Shown here piece after piece: positions 35,771-47,778 of a stretch of 64,000 bases of DNA. How positions within the stretch are numbered: the first letter of the stretch is position 1; every line of letters begins with the position of its first letter. The stretch is from assembly GCA_964017145.1 (NCBI GenBank), contig OZ024847.1:496001-560000 (forward strand), given 5' to 3'. Both the position numbers and the translations under genes were made by a program. Below the pieces are notes generated by a model. That model was not told the DNA's origin and did not search any database. It was given only the letters and a program-made list of their open reading frames with translations. This DNA comes from Agrocybe praecox. Lineage: Eukaryota; Basidiomycota; Agaricomycetes; Agaricales; Agrocybaceae.

Positions 35771-36473
35771 CACAATGGCATCTGTTGGCCATCTACCCTG
35801 GGTACCTATCAAGGCTCGGTCCACTACGAACCAAAAACAGGAGGTTGAATGGCTAGTAAACGTTCTCCCGAACGGAGAACTTAAAGAGTTGACAACTGGG
35901 TTGGATTTTGCGTATCTGTCTTGGGAGGCAACGTGCGTACTCTTCGCTCTATCACAGCAAATACAAGGCGTTTTGACCCATTTTTTACTTGTCATGAAGG
36001 ACAAACTGCTCCCCTCTCTCCACGCCTACAACCGATAAGTCACACGACGGAGAAGTTGTGGAGAAATTCGATCCCTCTAATGCCATCTTGAACGACGAAA
36101 ATTCAGTTGTGATGCCAGTCGACAAAATCACGTCATATCTCGATAGAGCATTGCTTGCGCTTGGGCTACACACCGAGGCACGTACTTCGTTCATCACGTA
36201 TGTTTTCCTACCATCTTTCGTCACCTGGTCGCTTTCTAACTGCTGTAAATCAGATACTGGCTTCCCGCGATCCTCAAACACCAAAACATCGCACTCCGCT
36301 TCGTTCCTTATAGTGATGACAAGCTTGACGAATGAACCAATGCTCGTGTATCGGCCAAGAAAGACGTACCTTTCTGGAAGGACGTAGTGGGCGTTGATGT
36401 GCCGAAGACTCTGGATAACAACCTGTTCAGGGTTCTGGAGTGGGGAGGCATGGAGGTCATACACCCGATTTAA
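35771..36473 (+). pseudogene. Relic of an unnamed basidiomycete gene family (second copy)
   Basis: Same family as the relic at 20755. It begins within a few bases of the end of the ATG4 fragment. Visible parts: GTYQGSVHYEPKTGG, then after a frame change VEWLVNVLPNGELKELTTGL and DFAYLSWEA. Then come VMPVDKITSYLDRALLALGL, HTEARTSFITY, and, past a stop in DDKLDE*TNARVSAKKDV, VGVDVPKTLDNNLFRVLEWG and a final HPI stop. The domain order is complete, so the parent protein can be inferred, but stops and frame changes make this a pseudogene. No function is known to me. Confidence 0.6.
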
Positions 36474-36729
36474 TAGTTGCCAATGTATGTATATGAATAG
36501 CCAGACTGTAAGTGTGTAATATCTAATTTAGCTTCATCTATACCAAGATATACACTATATTACGCACAAAGAAATGATACTGGTACTGACAGCTATAACG
36601 TCGAAGATTTGCATCGCACGGATCGAGGCGACCCTTTCCTCATTGAAGAGATAGTTGTTCTTTCTATATATTGTTTTTCCTCTCATCTCACACAAATTAA
36701 TCTCGGACCTACCTCGTGGGGTGTCAAAA

Positions 36730-38060
36730 TCCCAATCCCAGAATGTCATGGTTCTCGAAATTCGAAGCCTTGAAATAGTAGACTGGCTCGCAAGGAGATG
36801 GAGAGTTCGGATGCTGAAAGCCATCGAAAAGACGTATACGAAACTGTGGGTTGTCTTGCTCGGCGTGCACGCAAAAAGGCAGTCATTATTCGAGAGGGTA
36901 GTGGGCAAGCAGGAGTCAGATGGGTCGTCAGAAGATGAGAGGAACGTGAAGACACGTCAGTAAGGACAGGCACGAGCCTGGGTAATGCCCGTAATCAGTG
37001 TTATCGTGATCACATTCTGAACCCATACGCGAAAAACAAGCTCAAGTCCACAATAGTTGACTTTGGACTTCGGCGTACGTGCCCCATAAGGCAATTAATT
37101 CCCGATTAGGCAAATGAACGCATATCTCGCATACGTCTGGTTTTATCAGTCGACTCGAGTTCTTGTGTGCCTATATTCAATCTTGACGGTTGTATAGTTA
37201 GGCTCTTCTCCCCTTCCTTTGACCACTTCAAGGTGGGTTCTCCATTCGGATATTCTGTGGGGATTCTGGAAGATGTCTTTCTTCTTCTTTACTTTGTGTT
37301 TCTATGGCTGCAAATTCCATATATAGCTTTGTCAATTCCCTTCGACCGTACATCCTCTTCTTCTATCCTTCTATCGATCAAGGATAGTCATAGCCGGTGA
37401 GAAGACGACATCGATATGACAAGGATGATTCCGCCGAACATTTAATGCTCGACGTGCACCAGCACCCCGGCCATGAGCAAAATACCAAGCCTGGACCACA
37501 CGAGATCCGATGATAGAAATGTCTTCGAAAAGGAAGCGGCCCCATTGGTCCTAGGCTCACTCACACGGCTACATTGATGGGTGATATTAAACTAGATGCA
37601 GAGGACGTAAGTATCACACCAAGAACGGTGCTCCAGGTGTATAGTACTTCCAAAGAAGCAAGAGCAATCGAGTCGAAAGATGGGTACTCTTAATGAAGTA
37701 TTGATATCGTACGTTAGCACGAACGCCCGAGAAGCAGAGAAAGTACCTACACCCAAGACCCAAGATGTTGTTACGAGCACATGAGATAGGACGCTTGTGA
37801 ATGGCGATTATCGGAGGTAGAGCACACATGGTGAGGTCGGTTATGAGCCTACAGCCGACGTGCAGGAGGTAAATGATGCGGGCGGGTATGGGATGGTGGT
37901 GGTTGGGAAGAAAAGAGGGATTCGAACATGGAAAGGTTTAGATACCCTGGCGTGCCAAATTGTACTTGTTTATTTTTTTATCGATCCGGCCGCCATTCCG
38001 AGAACTGGCGATGATTTCCTCAGAAAACACACGATCCGGCGACTAGAAAGGCTAGAGATC
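36730..38060. repeat. Diverged direct duplication, unit 2
   Basis: Counterpart of 33290-34900, in direct orientation. Together the two units bracket the ATG4 fragment and the family relic at 35030-36473. No coding gene is supported. Confidence 0.55.
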
Positions 38061-40039
38061 GGGTATGACGGAGGAAATGAACCCCGAACGCACATAGACC
38101 CGGAGAAACGTGGACTGAGTCCAGACCCGAGCCTCAGTGACAGACGTATAAGCGGTCCTAGTTGGCGAGTTGGATCGTTTTGGCCAATTTGAATGTCGTT
38201 GGTAGCTTCAAGAAACCGCGACTTGAAGCAAAAGCAGACGAGTTATATGCGCATATCGAGAGAAATACGCTAATATGCGCTAAAAGTAGCAAGCAAGTCT
38301 CATGGGAGAGCCTTCTGAACAGGCGAGAATAATAGAAGGAGGATTAAGTCAGAGGAAAGCAGCGTGTCGCGTATCGTGAAGATGATTACTGGAAAGGAAA
38401 TGAAGCTGAAGCGCAAAAGACACGATTCGGCGACCCACCAACGTGCTTGATAAGCTTGATTGTTCACGACGAAATCATATTACGCCGGGTGGCGCCGGGC
38501 ACCCAGCAAAGTAAAAAAAGGGTAAAAACAATCCCATTGCATTTGCATTGCGTCCCTACTTTGAAGCCACAATGAAGTAAATATTCCCCCGACCAATCGC
38601 TTAGAGTACAAAAAAACAGGAACACAATGCAAAATGACATCCGCTTGAGCCCGGGAACTTCCAAAAGGGTATCAAATCAAAGAACATATAGAAAAAGATC
38701 CTCTCGGCAAAAAAACAAAAAAAAAACGAGTGGCTCAGGACATTGTTGCTTTTGTCTCGTAATCGTCCCTTTGTTCTCATCTGCAGACCACATGTGCGAG
38801 TGGCTGTATGAAGCCAGTTCACGTATAAAAGCAGGGGGGTTTAGTTTTTCTACCTCCAGAATCTTTCTCCCCACCTCTCTGAGTCGTGAGTGGCAGTGGC
38901 CACTCGCCCATTCCTTTACATCGGACAAATTAACACTCATGCTCTCTGGGTATTTGCCTTTAAAGGAATATTCTTTCTTTGATTCTGTTACCTAGATTAT
39001 CTTGATGTGAAATATTGTCCGCTTGAGAGGATGGGCTAAGTGGGTTTGTAACCACCTCGTCTAGTTCTCTACATCGCGCAGATATTCCTCGTAGATACAG
39101 TCCGCGAGATTATCCATCTCGCGAATGGTACGCTTTGATTATCTTGATGTGAAATATTGGCCGCTTTCGAGAACCGGCAAGGTAAGCAGTAGGCACCTAC
39201 TCCAGTCTTCATTCTCAACCATCAACACCATTAAACAGATATTCCAATCCTGGTTTCTGCGAACTGAGACTGAAATCCGCGGGACTGTCCCAGAACAGTT
39301 GACCTTGGTGCGTGACAGTGGCATTCGGACATTTGATCCGCTACCGTTGCCGAGTCGTCGAGCACAACGTCGACGTCGGACGAGTGGCATACGCAGCGCT
39401 CTGGGCGTCGGCGAGGTTATCGACTTTGCGCATTGTGTCTTGTGGCCCGTTAGATCTTTAGAAAGGGTCCCGGGGACAATGATTATGCTAGACACTGTTC
39501 GGCGGTGCATAATCTCAGAAATGGGCCCGGGATTTCTTGTCATGATCCGTTGATCGGAATATTGCCCTTCCTTGCTCGCTTTCACCTCAAGCTTGTTGTC
39601 AGATCAACGAAAGCTAACAAATTTCAGTGCTCATTATGTCCCACGTTTTTCACTTTTGACATGCTTACCGGGACGTGGTCACTGTACCCCAGAGAGCTTC
39701 CATCTTGATAAATATACTCTTGCGCACACATAAGCGATCCAAGGCCCACTAGCTCAGCCTAGCGGAATTCATCGCGCAGCTCCGATGAATTGGGCCGAAT
39801 CATATGCATCAATGCATGGCTCACATTACGAGTAAGAATAGTCCAGACTCCATTGTGATAATTATGATCCTCCATTCTGACTGTCACATTTTGACTAGAA
39901 GGATCTCCAAGCAATGTGTCTAAGCAATATCTAGCGAAAGAAGAATAGGAACAAGAGAGAAGGATGATATGTATGTGCCCATATAAACACGGGCGTTCAC
40001 AGGAAGTTCCCTCTCCTCTGTTTGTTGACTCCCACGACA
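38061..40039. other. Intergenic, short direct repeat
   Basis: No gene is supported. A direct repeat GATTATCTTGATGTGAAATA occurs at about 38995 and again at about 39136, roughly 141 bases apart. ORFs at 39125-39585 overlap on both strands and carry no motif. Confidence 0.4.
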
Positions 40040-41782
40040 ATGAATTTCGATTCCTCACCAGCAACTGTTATACGATATGCGCAGTACAGCTCCTACATGC
40101 AACGTAAGTTAGAGAGTACACATTCCTTTATGATGTGTTTGATTCTTGTTCGGCTCATTTATTCCTAAATAGTCACGGCGGGGAGCATTATTATCTACGA
40201 TTATTGTATGTCCTTCCATTATGAACTAACGCAGTGACTGACTGATACTATTTTACAACATTGGTTCAGTGATAACTCTCGGTCAAGAAGTGGATTTGAT
40301 TTGGGTGAGTAATGTCCCTTCAATCCGTGTAAGATAGGGTTTTGATACAGTTAACTCAGCTCGAGAGGTGGTCCATAGGGAAAATCCTCTTCCTGATAGT
40401 CAGTATTTAATCTAGTTCAGTCAATATAACGCAAGTCAACAAAGTCTTCCCACAGAATCGCTGTTATGGCTTGTCGACAGTCATGTAAGTATTCGTATTC
40501 TTCACATGTCGAGCTCAACAGCCGAGACTCATATTGGCTCGTAGGTACGGCTATTATGGTACGTTTAAAAGAAGTTGATCTCAGTACGAAAGTCGAATTA
40601 ACCTTTGAATGCAACAGGACTCTTTATTCCTGGAAAAACAAATTCAGTGAGCACCACTTAATCCCCAGAACTAGCCATGTAGCTAACGTCCTTGATCAAG
40701 TTGTAAGAGCGCTCATATACTCGTCATCGGAGGGCGCACCATAACCAAACACTATTCATTTAACTAGCTGTGCGTCATTCAAATTGAGGGACGACGGGTC
40801 CTAAAAATTAACTCGCGCGCGCTACTAACATGGCCTACTTGATCAATAGGCCATGGCTTCGCGCAATGGTTAGCATGGACAGGGGTAGCTGCATGTATAA
40901 TGGCTCAAGGTAGTCTCACTGGATTCCCTTCCAGCCTTTTCTAATTCTCGATTGATCGATGCATCTTACAATGTCCATACACTATCTAGCGGTTCTCCAA
41001 CTCCGGATATACGCACTATATCAAGGGAGCAAAGTCGTCCTTAGAGTGATGATGATATTGTTCGTATTGACGATGTCATCGTCATGTCTGATTCTCGGAT
41101 TATTCCTGTCTACCGTCGAAGGTACGTAACTTTATACCGGTACTTCCCTATCTCAGTGCCAACCAAACCAACAATTACTATCTACTTACGGTTTTGTTGC
41201 ATCTACAGTCGTTGTCCTACCCGGAGGATCAATGTGCGTTCTCGGGAACCAGACCGTAGGGTACTTTCGGGTATTTTGGGTCCTAATACTCCTATTCGAG
41301 ACTTTCCTGTGCGTCTTGGCCGTAATTCGGGGAATACGGATAAGGCAGTCCTTCGGCCCCTTCTCTCTATACACCTGTGGAAGGCAGCTGGTGGATGTGC
41401 TTTTCCGTGATTCGTTGATATACTTCTTAGCAATATTTCTTGGATGCTTCGCCAGCGTTCTCGTTTTCGAGTTCGCGCCAGTACGTTCCTCATTCCTCTT
41501 GCATTTCCTTATATATAACGTCACGCTAATGATTCAATCGAATACCTCTAGATTGGTCTCAAGGAAACGACGATTGGATACGACATCGCCTTCCCAAATC
41601 TCATGGCGTGTAGGCTTATCCTCAGCACGCGAGGTGCGGTAAAAGCACAAGTTTCAATGATGACTCATCTGGAGTCCAATTTTCCTACCACGGAGGCGTC
41701 TGCTCCACGAATAGGGGGAAATGCGACATCTGTAGCGAATGAACCGTTGAGCTTTGCAGCGCTTAGTTATCGTGATGTATAA
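40040..41782 (+). CDS. DUF6533-type seven-helix membrane protein, copy 1
   Basis: A basidiomycete integral membrane protein family (DUF6533) of unknown role. The first exon reads MNFDSSPATVIRYAQYSSYMQ. Tiny exons follow: VTAGSIIIYDY, VITLGQEVDLIW and a RWSIGKILFLIV segment, which are family signatures near the first helices. The exon before 41121 gives LQLRIYALYQGSKVVLRVMM plus a hydrophobic helix. The next gives VGYFRVFWVLILLFETFLCV and GRQLVDVLFRDSLIYFLAIF. The last exon reads IGYDIAFPNLMACRLILSTR and ends SYRDV. The part between about 40390 and 40990 is hard to splice and includes an unusually long intron-like stretch of about 420 nt, so one exon may be damaged. The 3' half is repeated at 53679-54443. 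Confidence 0.7.
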
Positions 41783-42075
41783 ATTTAAAAAAATTGACAA
41801 TCAAAATAATTATAATAGGAGACGATTCATGGTGGAGGCAGTATGATGCGCCGTTTGCACCAAAAATCCCACGGTGTTTTTTTTTGTTTTTGATCGGAGC
41901 GAGTTTTTTGCGATCTCTTTTTATTTACAACTACGATTTAAATGCCCTTCGATTCCCTTTCCAGTATTTCGCGCGCTTCTGGAAATCTGGGAAGCACCCT
42001 ACACTTGAACGGTTTGGCACCCCTACGGAATTTGATTAAGTATTGAGATTAATGGGACTATTACGCAGCTACGAC

Positions 42076-44311
42076 TCACACAGTAAGCCCATAGTCGACA
42101 AACTCGTCAGAAGATGGTAAAACCGCATTTCCGTTTGCGTCTAACTCCGAGGCCAACGTTGATGCCCACAAGAGGGTGGCGATAGTAATACTCATAGTAT
42201 GCATTGCATAATGCATCCCGGGGCATATCCTAGTGCAAAATTGATTAACGAGGATACGATAATGTCTTTTTCGAGATCAAAAGGCCATTTTACCTTCTTC
42301 CAAATCCAAAAGTAGAGTGACCAGCAGGATTCGTACCTTCAACCAGCACACCTTCTAAGTGACGTTCTGGCTTGAACTCCTCAGGATCCACATAAAGATT
42401 CCTATATTCTCAAGCATGAGATTTTTATAGTCGCCTGTGTCATAAAATTGACCTATTTATTTCCCTTGAAACGTAGTAGGTTGGTGAATTCGTGCACGTT
42501 CACATGAAACAAGACGCACCATATGTTGGCAATTATAAGAGAGCCTGCATAAGCCGCTGAGAGTGTGTGACCTTGTTCTCAATATACGAGACGCTACGTA
42601 CCCTTTGGAATTAAGTATCCTCCATACCAGTCATCCTGATAATATGCAGCTCACATTAACTACAAAATGAAAAAGACCTTATCAGCTCATACATACCTGT
42701 TTTGTCTTGTGTGGAATACCTTCGCTCTAAATGAGATTCGGCCAGTACTGTCTTTAGAAGTAACATACCCATAGGTCCCGGAGGTCTCCATCGTAGTACT
42801 TCTTTCACAATCGCTTGAATATACGGGAGTTTTTCAATATCATGTGAGTTTGGAGGATGCTCTCGACCAATTACTTCATCCAACTCTTGGTGGGCCGTAC
42901 GCATGGTCTCTGGATATAGTACCATAGCGAGAAAGAAGTAGATCATTGCGGCTGACGTCTTGGATCGATGTGTGATCCAATGAGCACGAACTTTTGAGGA
43001 GGATCTGAGCATTTAAATAACTCACTGTCTCTGCACCTGCCATACTTTGGATGTATTAGTCGAGATATATTATACAAGAGACCGAATTTTGTTTCTCACA
43101 ATAAAATTCCAGGAAGCCATGCTGATTCTCTCTTAGAAAGCTTGAGTTGCTCTTCATTCTCGATCAAATCGGCAATGAAACAAGGTTTGATATCTCCCGA
43201 TGCCTATAGAGAACGGATGTCAATGTCACTACCCACTCGACAACGATATGCCATAAATTCGCACCTTTCTTCCACGAACGTCTCTGTTAAGCCCATCAAA
43301 CATTTCAGTTTGCTCTTCATGCCATTTGATAGCATCTCGTTTCCATTTTGCCATCCACGATGGCAAGTACTTCAAGGCCGGAATTATTTCAACCAGGAAC
43401 GCACCTGGTGCAGCTGAATTTGTTATCATGTTTACTACCGCAAAGATACGCTTCAATAAGGGTGTATCTTCGCCTGTGATAATGTCCCAATCATATATCG
43501 AGCCAAGCGTAGACGATGTTGACAATCTGGTATAGTATATTCAAACTCGAGGCTTTGAAGTATAGACGAGGACTAGAACTAGCGTAAAACACACCTTTTG
43601 AGTTGTTTTTCCCAGCTATCTGGTGAGTTCAATATACCTATAGTAGTATGGATTGCTTCCATCTTTTGTATCGGCTGGTACTTGGTGATGGCTCGTTGGT
43701 TAAATCCCACATGGGCAGCTCGGCGAAGTTTCCGCATTCTAATGGACAATTGCATATCATATAATCATGAGATCCAATAATCAGGATGGCACCTTACATT
43801 GGGCCGTATGAAGTGAATGCTAAAGAGGCACCACCCGTAAGGAATTCTTCGACTACTATGAATGTTGGCCGGTCACTGTATATCTTCGAACGACGTTCTA
43901 CGAAATGTGAGTTCATGAAGCGCAAAAGAAAAGGATTAAGCAACTACCTAAAAGTTCGTTAGCATCCTGGAACGTATTCAATACGATGGCTGGCTGTCCT
44001 GCCAAATTGAGCGAGAATATCGGTCCTATGATGGAATTCAGCGCCCCGATAAAGACTATCGATAAAATCCGATCAGACGCACCGTATTCCTTACTCCACT
44101 GCGTGAACTGGAACCAAGGAAGCGATTTAGGGACCTGCAGAGCGTTTCCCAGAAGAGGTAGTCCGCGAGGACCTGGCGGCATTGAACGCACGCGCTGGGC
44201 ATATTTCACGAGTCGAGGGAAGACGAAAGCTATTACCAGCCCAATAATCACCCAGTAGAATGTACCATATCGTTCTTGGAAAACGGAAGACAATCCTGAG
44301 GAAAGTGGCAT
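42076..44311 (-). CDS. Cytochrome P450 monooxygenase, copy 1
   Basis: A heme-thiolate monooxygenase of fungal microsomal type. The N-terminal anchor FYWVIIGLVIAFVFPRLV is followed by the Pro-rich hinge PPGPRGLPLLGNALQVPKS. Other parts in order: PIFSLNLAGQPAIVLNTF, KIYSDRPTFIV, RMRKLRRAAHVGFNQRA, the I-helix as AGAET/TSAAMIYFFLAMVLYP split by an intron, KEVLRWRPPGPMG with the ExxR pair, DDWYGGYLIPKG, EEFKPERHLEG, and the heme loop HSTFGFGRR/CPGMHYAM with the Cys ligand, again split by an intron. It ends VDYGLTV. There are about ten small introns and all frames join. It resembles proteins annotated as O-methylsterigmatocystin oxidoreductase-like, but the substrate is unknown. Upstream there is only gene-poor DNA. 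A second copy is at 54742-56963. Confidence 0.9.
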
Positions 44312-45110
44312 TCCGACAGAGAATCAAGAAAGGTGGTGGGAAGGGTATGTGTATATAACGACTTATCCTTGACTTAAGTACACACGAGGTAATTATACAA
44401 CATACCATAATTCCGTCGCACGGCATAATACATAGCTGATAAAAGCCATTCTATCATGTATTTTACGCCAAATTCTGTGAGACACCGACAACAATCGCTT
44501 GAAGCTTTTTCCACCGAATAACTCGTAGAGGTAACCACACGCTGCCGTATACTTGGAGAAAGCGGTGGATTATTTTGTATTTATTTATTTACGGTGCAGG
44601 TCTCTTCTGCTCGGTGGGATTTGTAAGTCAGAGTGTGATTACACCTCGACGACTTCGGAGTCTCGTATCGACCGATTCAATATGTTATCACACGCACACC
44701 GCTTAGCACAAATTGTTCGGCTCCCACATTAGTTCGGTTACTTTGTACACATTGACATAAGTTGCAGTATCTCAACTTGAACAAAAGAACTGGCAGACTG
44801 TCATATATCATGAGTCCCGGTACGCCAACCCACAAGCACTGCATAAATCACCTCCGTACTCGTTCTCGTCAAGTTCTCACAGCGCGTGACCAAAGTGATG
44901 CGCATCAAAATACGCATCACGCTAATTTTGGACTTCGTCATATTTTAGGATTCGGCGTAAAAACTTACGGTGAAAATTTCGCGTTAAGCAATCCTTGTCT
45001 AATAGGGAGTGCTAATTTGACCAAGTGCCGCAAGAATCTTATTAGTCGTTGATGTGATCAATTCACCTACATATCTAATTCTAAAGCCTGTTCATCATCA
45101 TGTTGTTACT
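44312..45110. other. Upstream region of P450 copy 1
   Basis: 5' flank of the P450 gene. No other gene is seen. It is conserved in copy 2 at about 56964-57780. Confidence 0.4.
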
Positions 45111-45146
45111 CGGTCCTCGTCATCTTTCTGCCTCAACTCTGGAACC

Positions 45147-45225
45147 ATGTCCGTACGTACGACGCCTCCTGGTCCCTGTGGTATACCACTATTTGGCGAT
45201 GCTCTTGAAGACGAAGTCGGGTACT
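45147..45225 (+). pseudogene. P450 N-terminal relic, copy 1
   Basis: The plus strand reads MSVRTTPPGPCGIPLFGDAL, matching the Pro-rich hinge of fungal P450s (PPGPxGxPLxGNAL). Nothing P450-like follows within several kb. The copy 2 version at about 57821 is closer to consensus (PPGPWGIPLLGNAL). It is a remnant of a second, opposite-strand P450 gene. Confidence 0.45.
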
Positions 45226-46180
45226 GTTCATGCGTATGGAAATTGAAGGGAAGGAAAGGTGCACAAACTAAGGTTACTGGCTGTATTGACGGTAGTCAAA
45301 AGCAACGTACAGGCAGAGTATTGTAACAATGCTAATTGCATCAAGGCACACCATATTGTTCGCAGACATAAACGGAACAAGCGTGGGAAGACTGAAATTT
45401 TCAGTTCGTGAATGGTATCTGGTGTTCTGTACTCCGTTCGTCATCGTGTTAGTAATTTACTCAATTTGTACTTTAATATATCATACTGTGGTATAAATTT
45501 CGAAAGGGATTCACGCACAGGAACAGTTTGCGCGCCTGTCTATGAAGATATACAGCGTGGGAAGACAAGTAAGATGACTTTGTCGATCGCTAACTGGGCA
45601 TCTACGGGACAGCTTTGTGATATGCTGACAATTTCTAAGGTATATTCATAGTTTAAGAAGCTCGCATTGTTCGGCCGGGTCTCGACGCTCGGTCGGAGTC
45701 GGCACACAAATTACAAGAATGTAAATTTATGCGCGCCATCGCAGAGGCCTTACTATAAGTAGGAGAAGTATTTAAACACTACGTAGAATAACTTGGCGAG
45801 TAACCTGGCTCGCCGTATATCGAGAAACCAACCAAACATGGCCGCTAACTGGAAGTCAGTGCAATGTTTCACACTAATAAGTTGTTTCTGATTTTGGCGT
45901 GGTAATTTCCATATCTAAAAAATGGGTTTCCTCAAAAATTCCATGTTTTGTACGCAATATGACAGTGACGATCTATCTGTTTCGTGTCAAGTAATAATTC
46001 TACCTATAGAAGACACGGTGAAAATTTCGGATGTTAGGTAAACGCCCCTCATGGTTAAAAACTTATTTTATAGTATAAGTAGCGCATTCTTCAGCAGTTT
46101 CAATCTCCGATTTAGCGGGCGTCAGACTTGAAGGCTAAATTTCTAAATGACAAATCCGGTTGGTTGACATGGTCTCTGGG

Positions 46181-47491
46181 TAGACTCGCGACCAGTACGT
46201 TAGGTGGTGATTACTCATGTGTCATCTGTGATGCCTCATTGTTTGGTCTCTGTTGTGGGTTTGTTTGTGCTTCCTAACATCAAGCGGAACTCAATCGGAC
46301 TGTGAAAGGAGCATCACCACCTAACGACTGGGAGGAACGGAGACGTTTTAGTAGAGGTGACTTTTTGTGACGCCAACTTAGAAAAAAACGCGTTTTGTGT
46401 CGCGTCCGCTTTCGTCAAGTGGCCACAACACTTCAGAATACTTGGAAAACACATAATATTGGTAGTGTATGTTAATGTCAATACATATCTAATATATTTA
46501 GGAAATTTCTTGAAAGCCAAAAGGCCAGATCCCACTTTTTTCTTTACCCAAGTTTGCATCGTGCTTCACCTGTGCCTATGGCCCATGAAAACACCGTATA
46601 TGTCAAGCAGACATTCGTCGGACCGTGAGCAAAGTGCACGCCGCGACATCCAATAATGCAGATACAGTACCGGGCTGTTGTTGTGATTCTGTGAACAGTA
46701 TAGAAGAAAAATCACCAATCAAAGAAGACCTTCGGAGAGCGGCAAAGGTCGGATTTGCTAAGGGCCACAACGTTGGATAGTCACTGGAACGACTGAAGGG
46801 AAGGCCCATAGGCGAGTTCTCTTGCAGTGGCATGATTCTAGACGTTGAACGTTGAGGATCTGAAAGAGAATACAAGCTGGTTGAACGATATGAGAATACG
46901 TCAAAATTTCAGCTTGGTACAAGAAAATTCACCCCTTTTTTCGTCTTTCTTTTCCTCTCGCCGAGTCTTGACCTCGACTCTAGTCATGAGTCACCAGTAT
47001 GCAATCACAGCGAGCCTCAATGAGCTTGTCAGGGTAGCATCGGCATATCAAAGATTGCGCAAAAGTCGGATTCTATTCAGAACTGAGGAAGACATAGATT
47101 TAGACAGCACAGAGAATCTGGTAGCCATACACTCACCTGAGATCCAATTGCCATTTGATTGCCAAAGAGCACAGTCGAGCAGACAACAGGTAGGACATTC
47201 AGGGAACAGCTTCTTTTTAGTGGTGGAGCAAGGGCACAGATTAAAGCATATGAAAGCCTCGTATTTAGTCAGGATATGATTTTGACCAAGAAAATGTGCC
47301 TGTAGGGAAAGAGCTAGGGGGAGGATGCGACAGTAAGAGGCTAAGGAGCAACCAAGGAGCAACTATCGATGGCAATATTTTCCAAGTTGGCGCGTGACAA
47401 GTGTGACTGTGCTAAAATGGTTTCGTTTGTCCCAGCCGTTTCTTCGAAACCCTTTCGGGGTTTTAAAAAGAAACGGCTGGTCACGAGCCTA
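46181..47491. mobile_element. TIR element present only in copy 1 (about 1.3 kb)
   Basis: The ends are TAGACTCGCGACCAG (46181-46195) and the near-complement CTGGTCACGAGCCTA (47477-47491), with 13 of 15 pairing. GTCTCTGGG flanks both sides (46172-46180 and 47492-47500), an 8-9 bp target-site duplication. The empty site is seen in copy 2 near 59350 (GGTCTCTGAGATACAT). Each end has a subterminal hairpin: GTTAGGTGGTGAT pairs with its complement about 110 bases inward at the left, and CCAGCCGTTTCTT with AAGAAACGGCTGG at the right. The target length fits hAT (8 bp) or Mutator-like (9 bp) elements. Short ORFs inside carry no transposase motif, so it is probably non-autonomous. Confidence 0.8.
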
Positions 47492-47778
47492 GTCTCTGGG
47501 ATACATACACAGAAGAGTGCGAGACCAGATTGAAAGCATGGAACGGCACTGTCACCCAGAATTTGAGCTGATCATTGAGACCCCGCCGCACGGCATTGTT
47601 ACTCTCTGCACTTTTGATATTGGGCCACTGTGAGTGTGACGAGTGTGGAATCCAGCTACTAAAGCATACAGAAAGGTCGTTTCTGCGTGGGAACAAAGAA
47701 AATTATCGATGAAGTTTGTCGACGGCTGGCCTCGGCAGTTAGCACAGCATTTGACATGTGATTAGACATCCTACTGTG

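Noticed and set aside
39125..39585. 142-codon plus and 148-codon minus ORFs over the same bases
   Set aside because: Mutual shadows, Arg-rich and without motifs or upstream signals.
46845..47279. 144-codon ORF inside the copy 1 element, considered as a transposase
   Set aside because: No transposase motifs visible, and the opposite strand has a similar-sized ORF.
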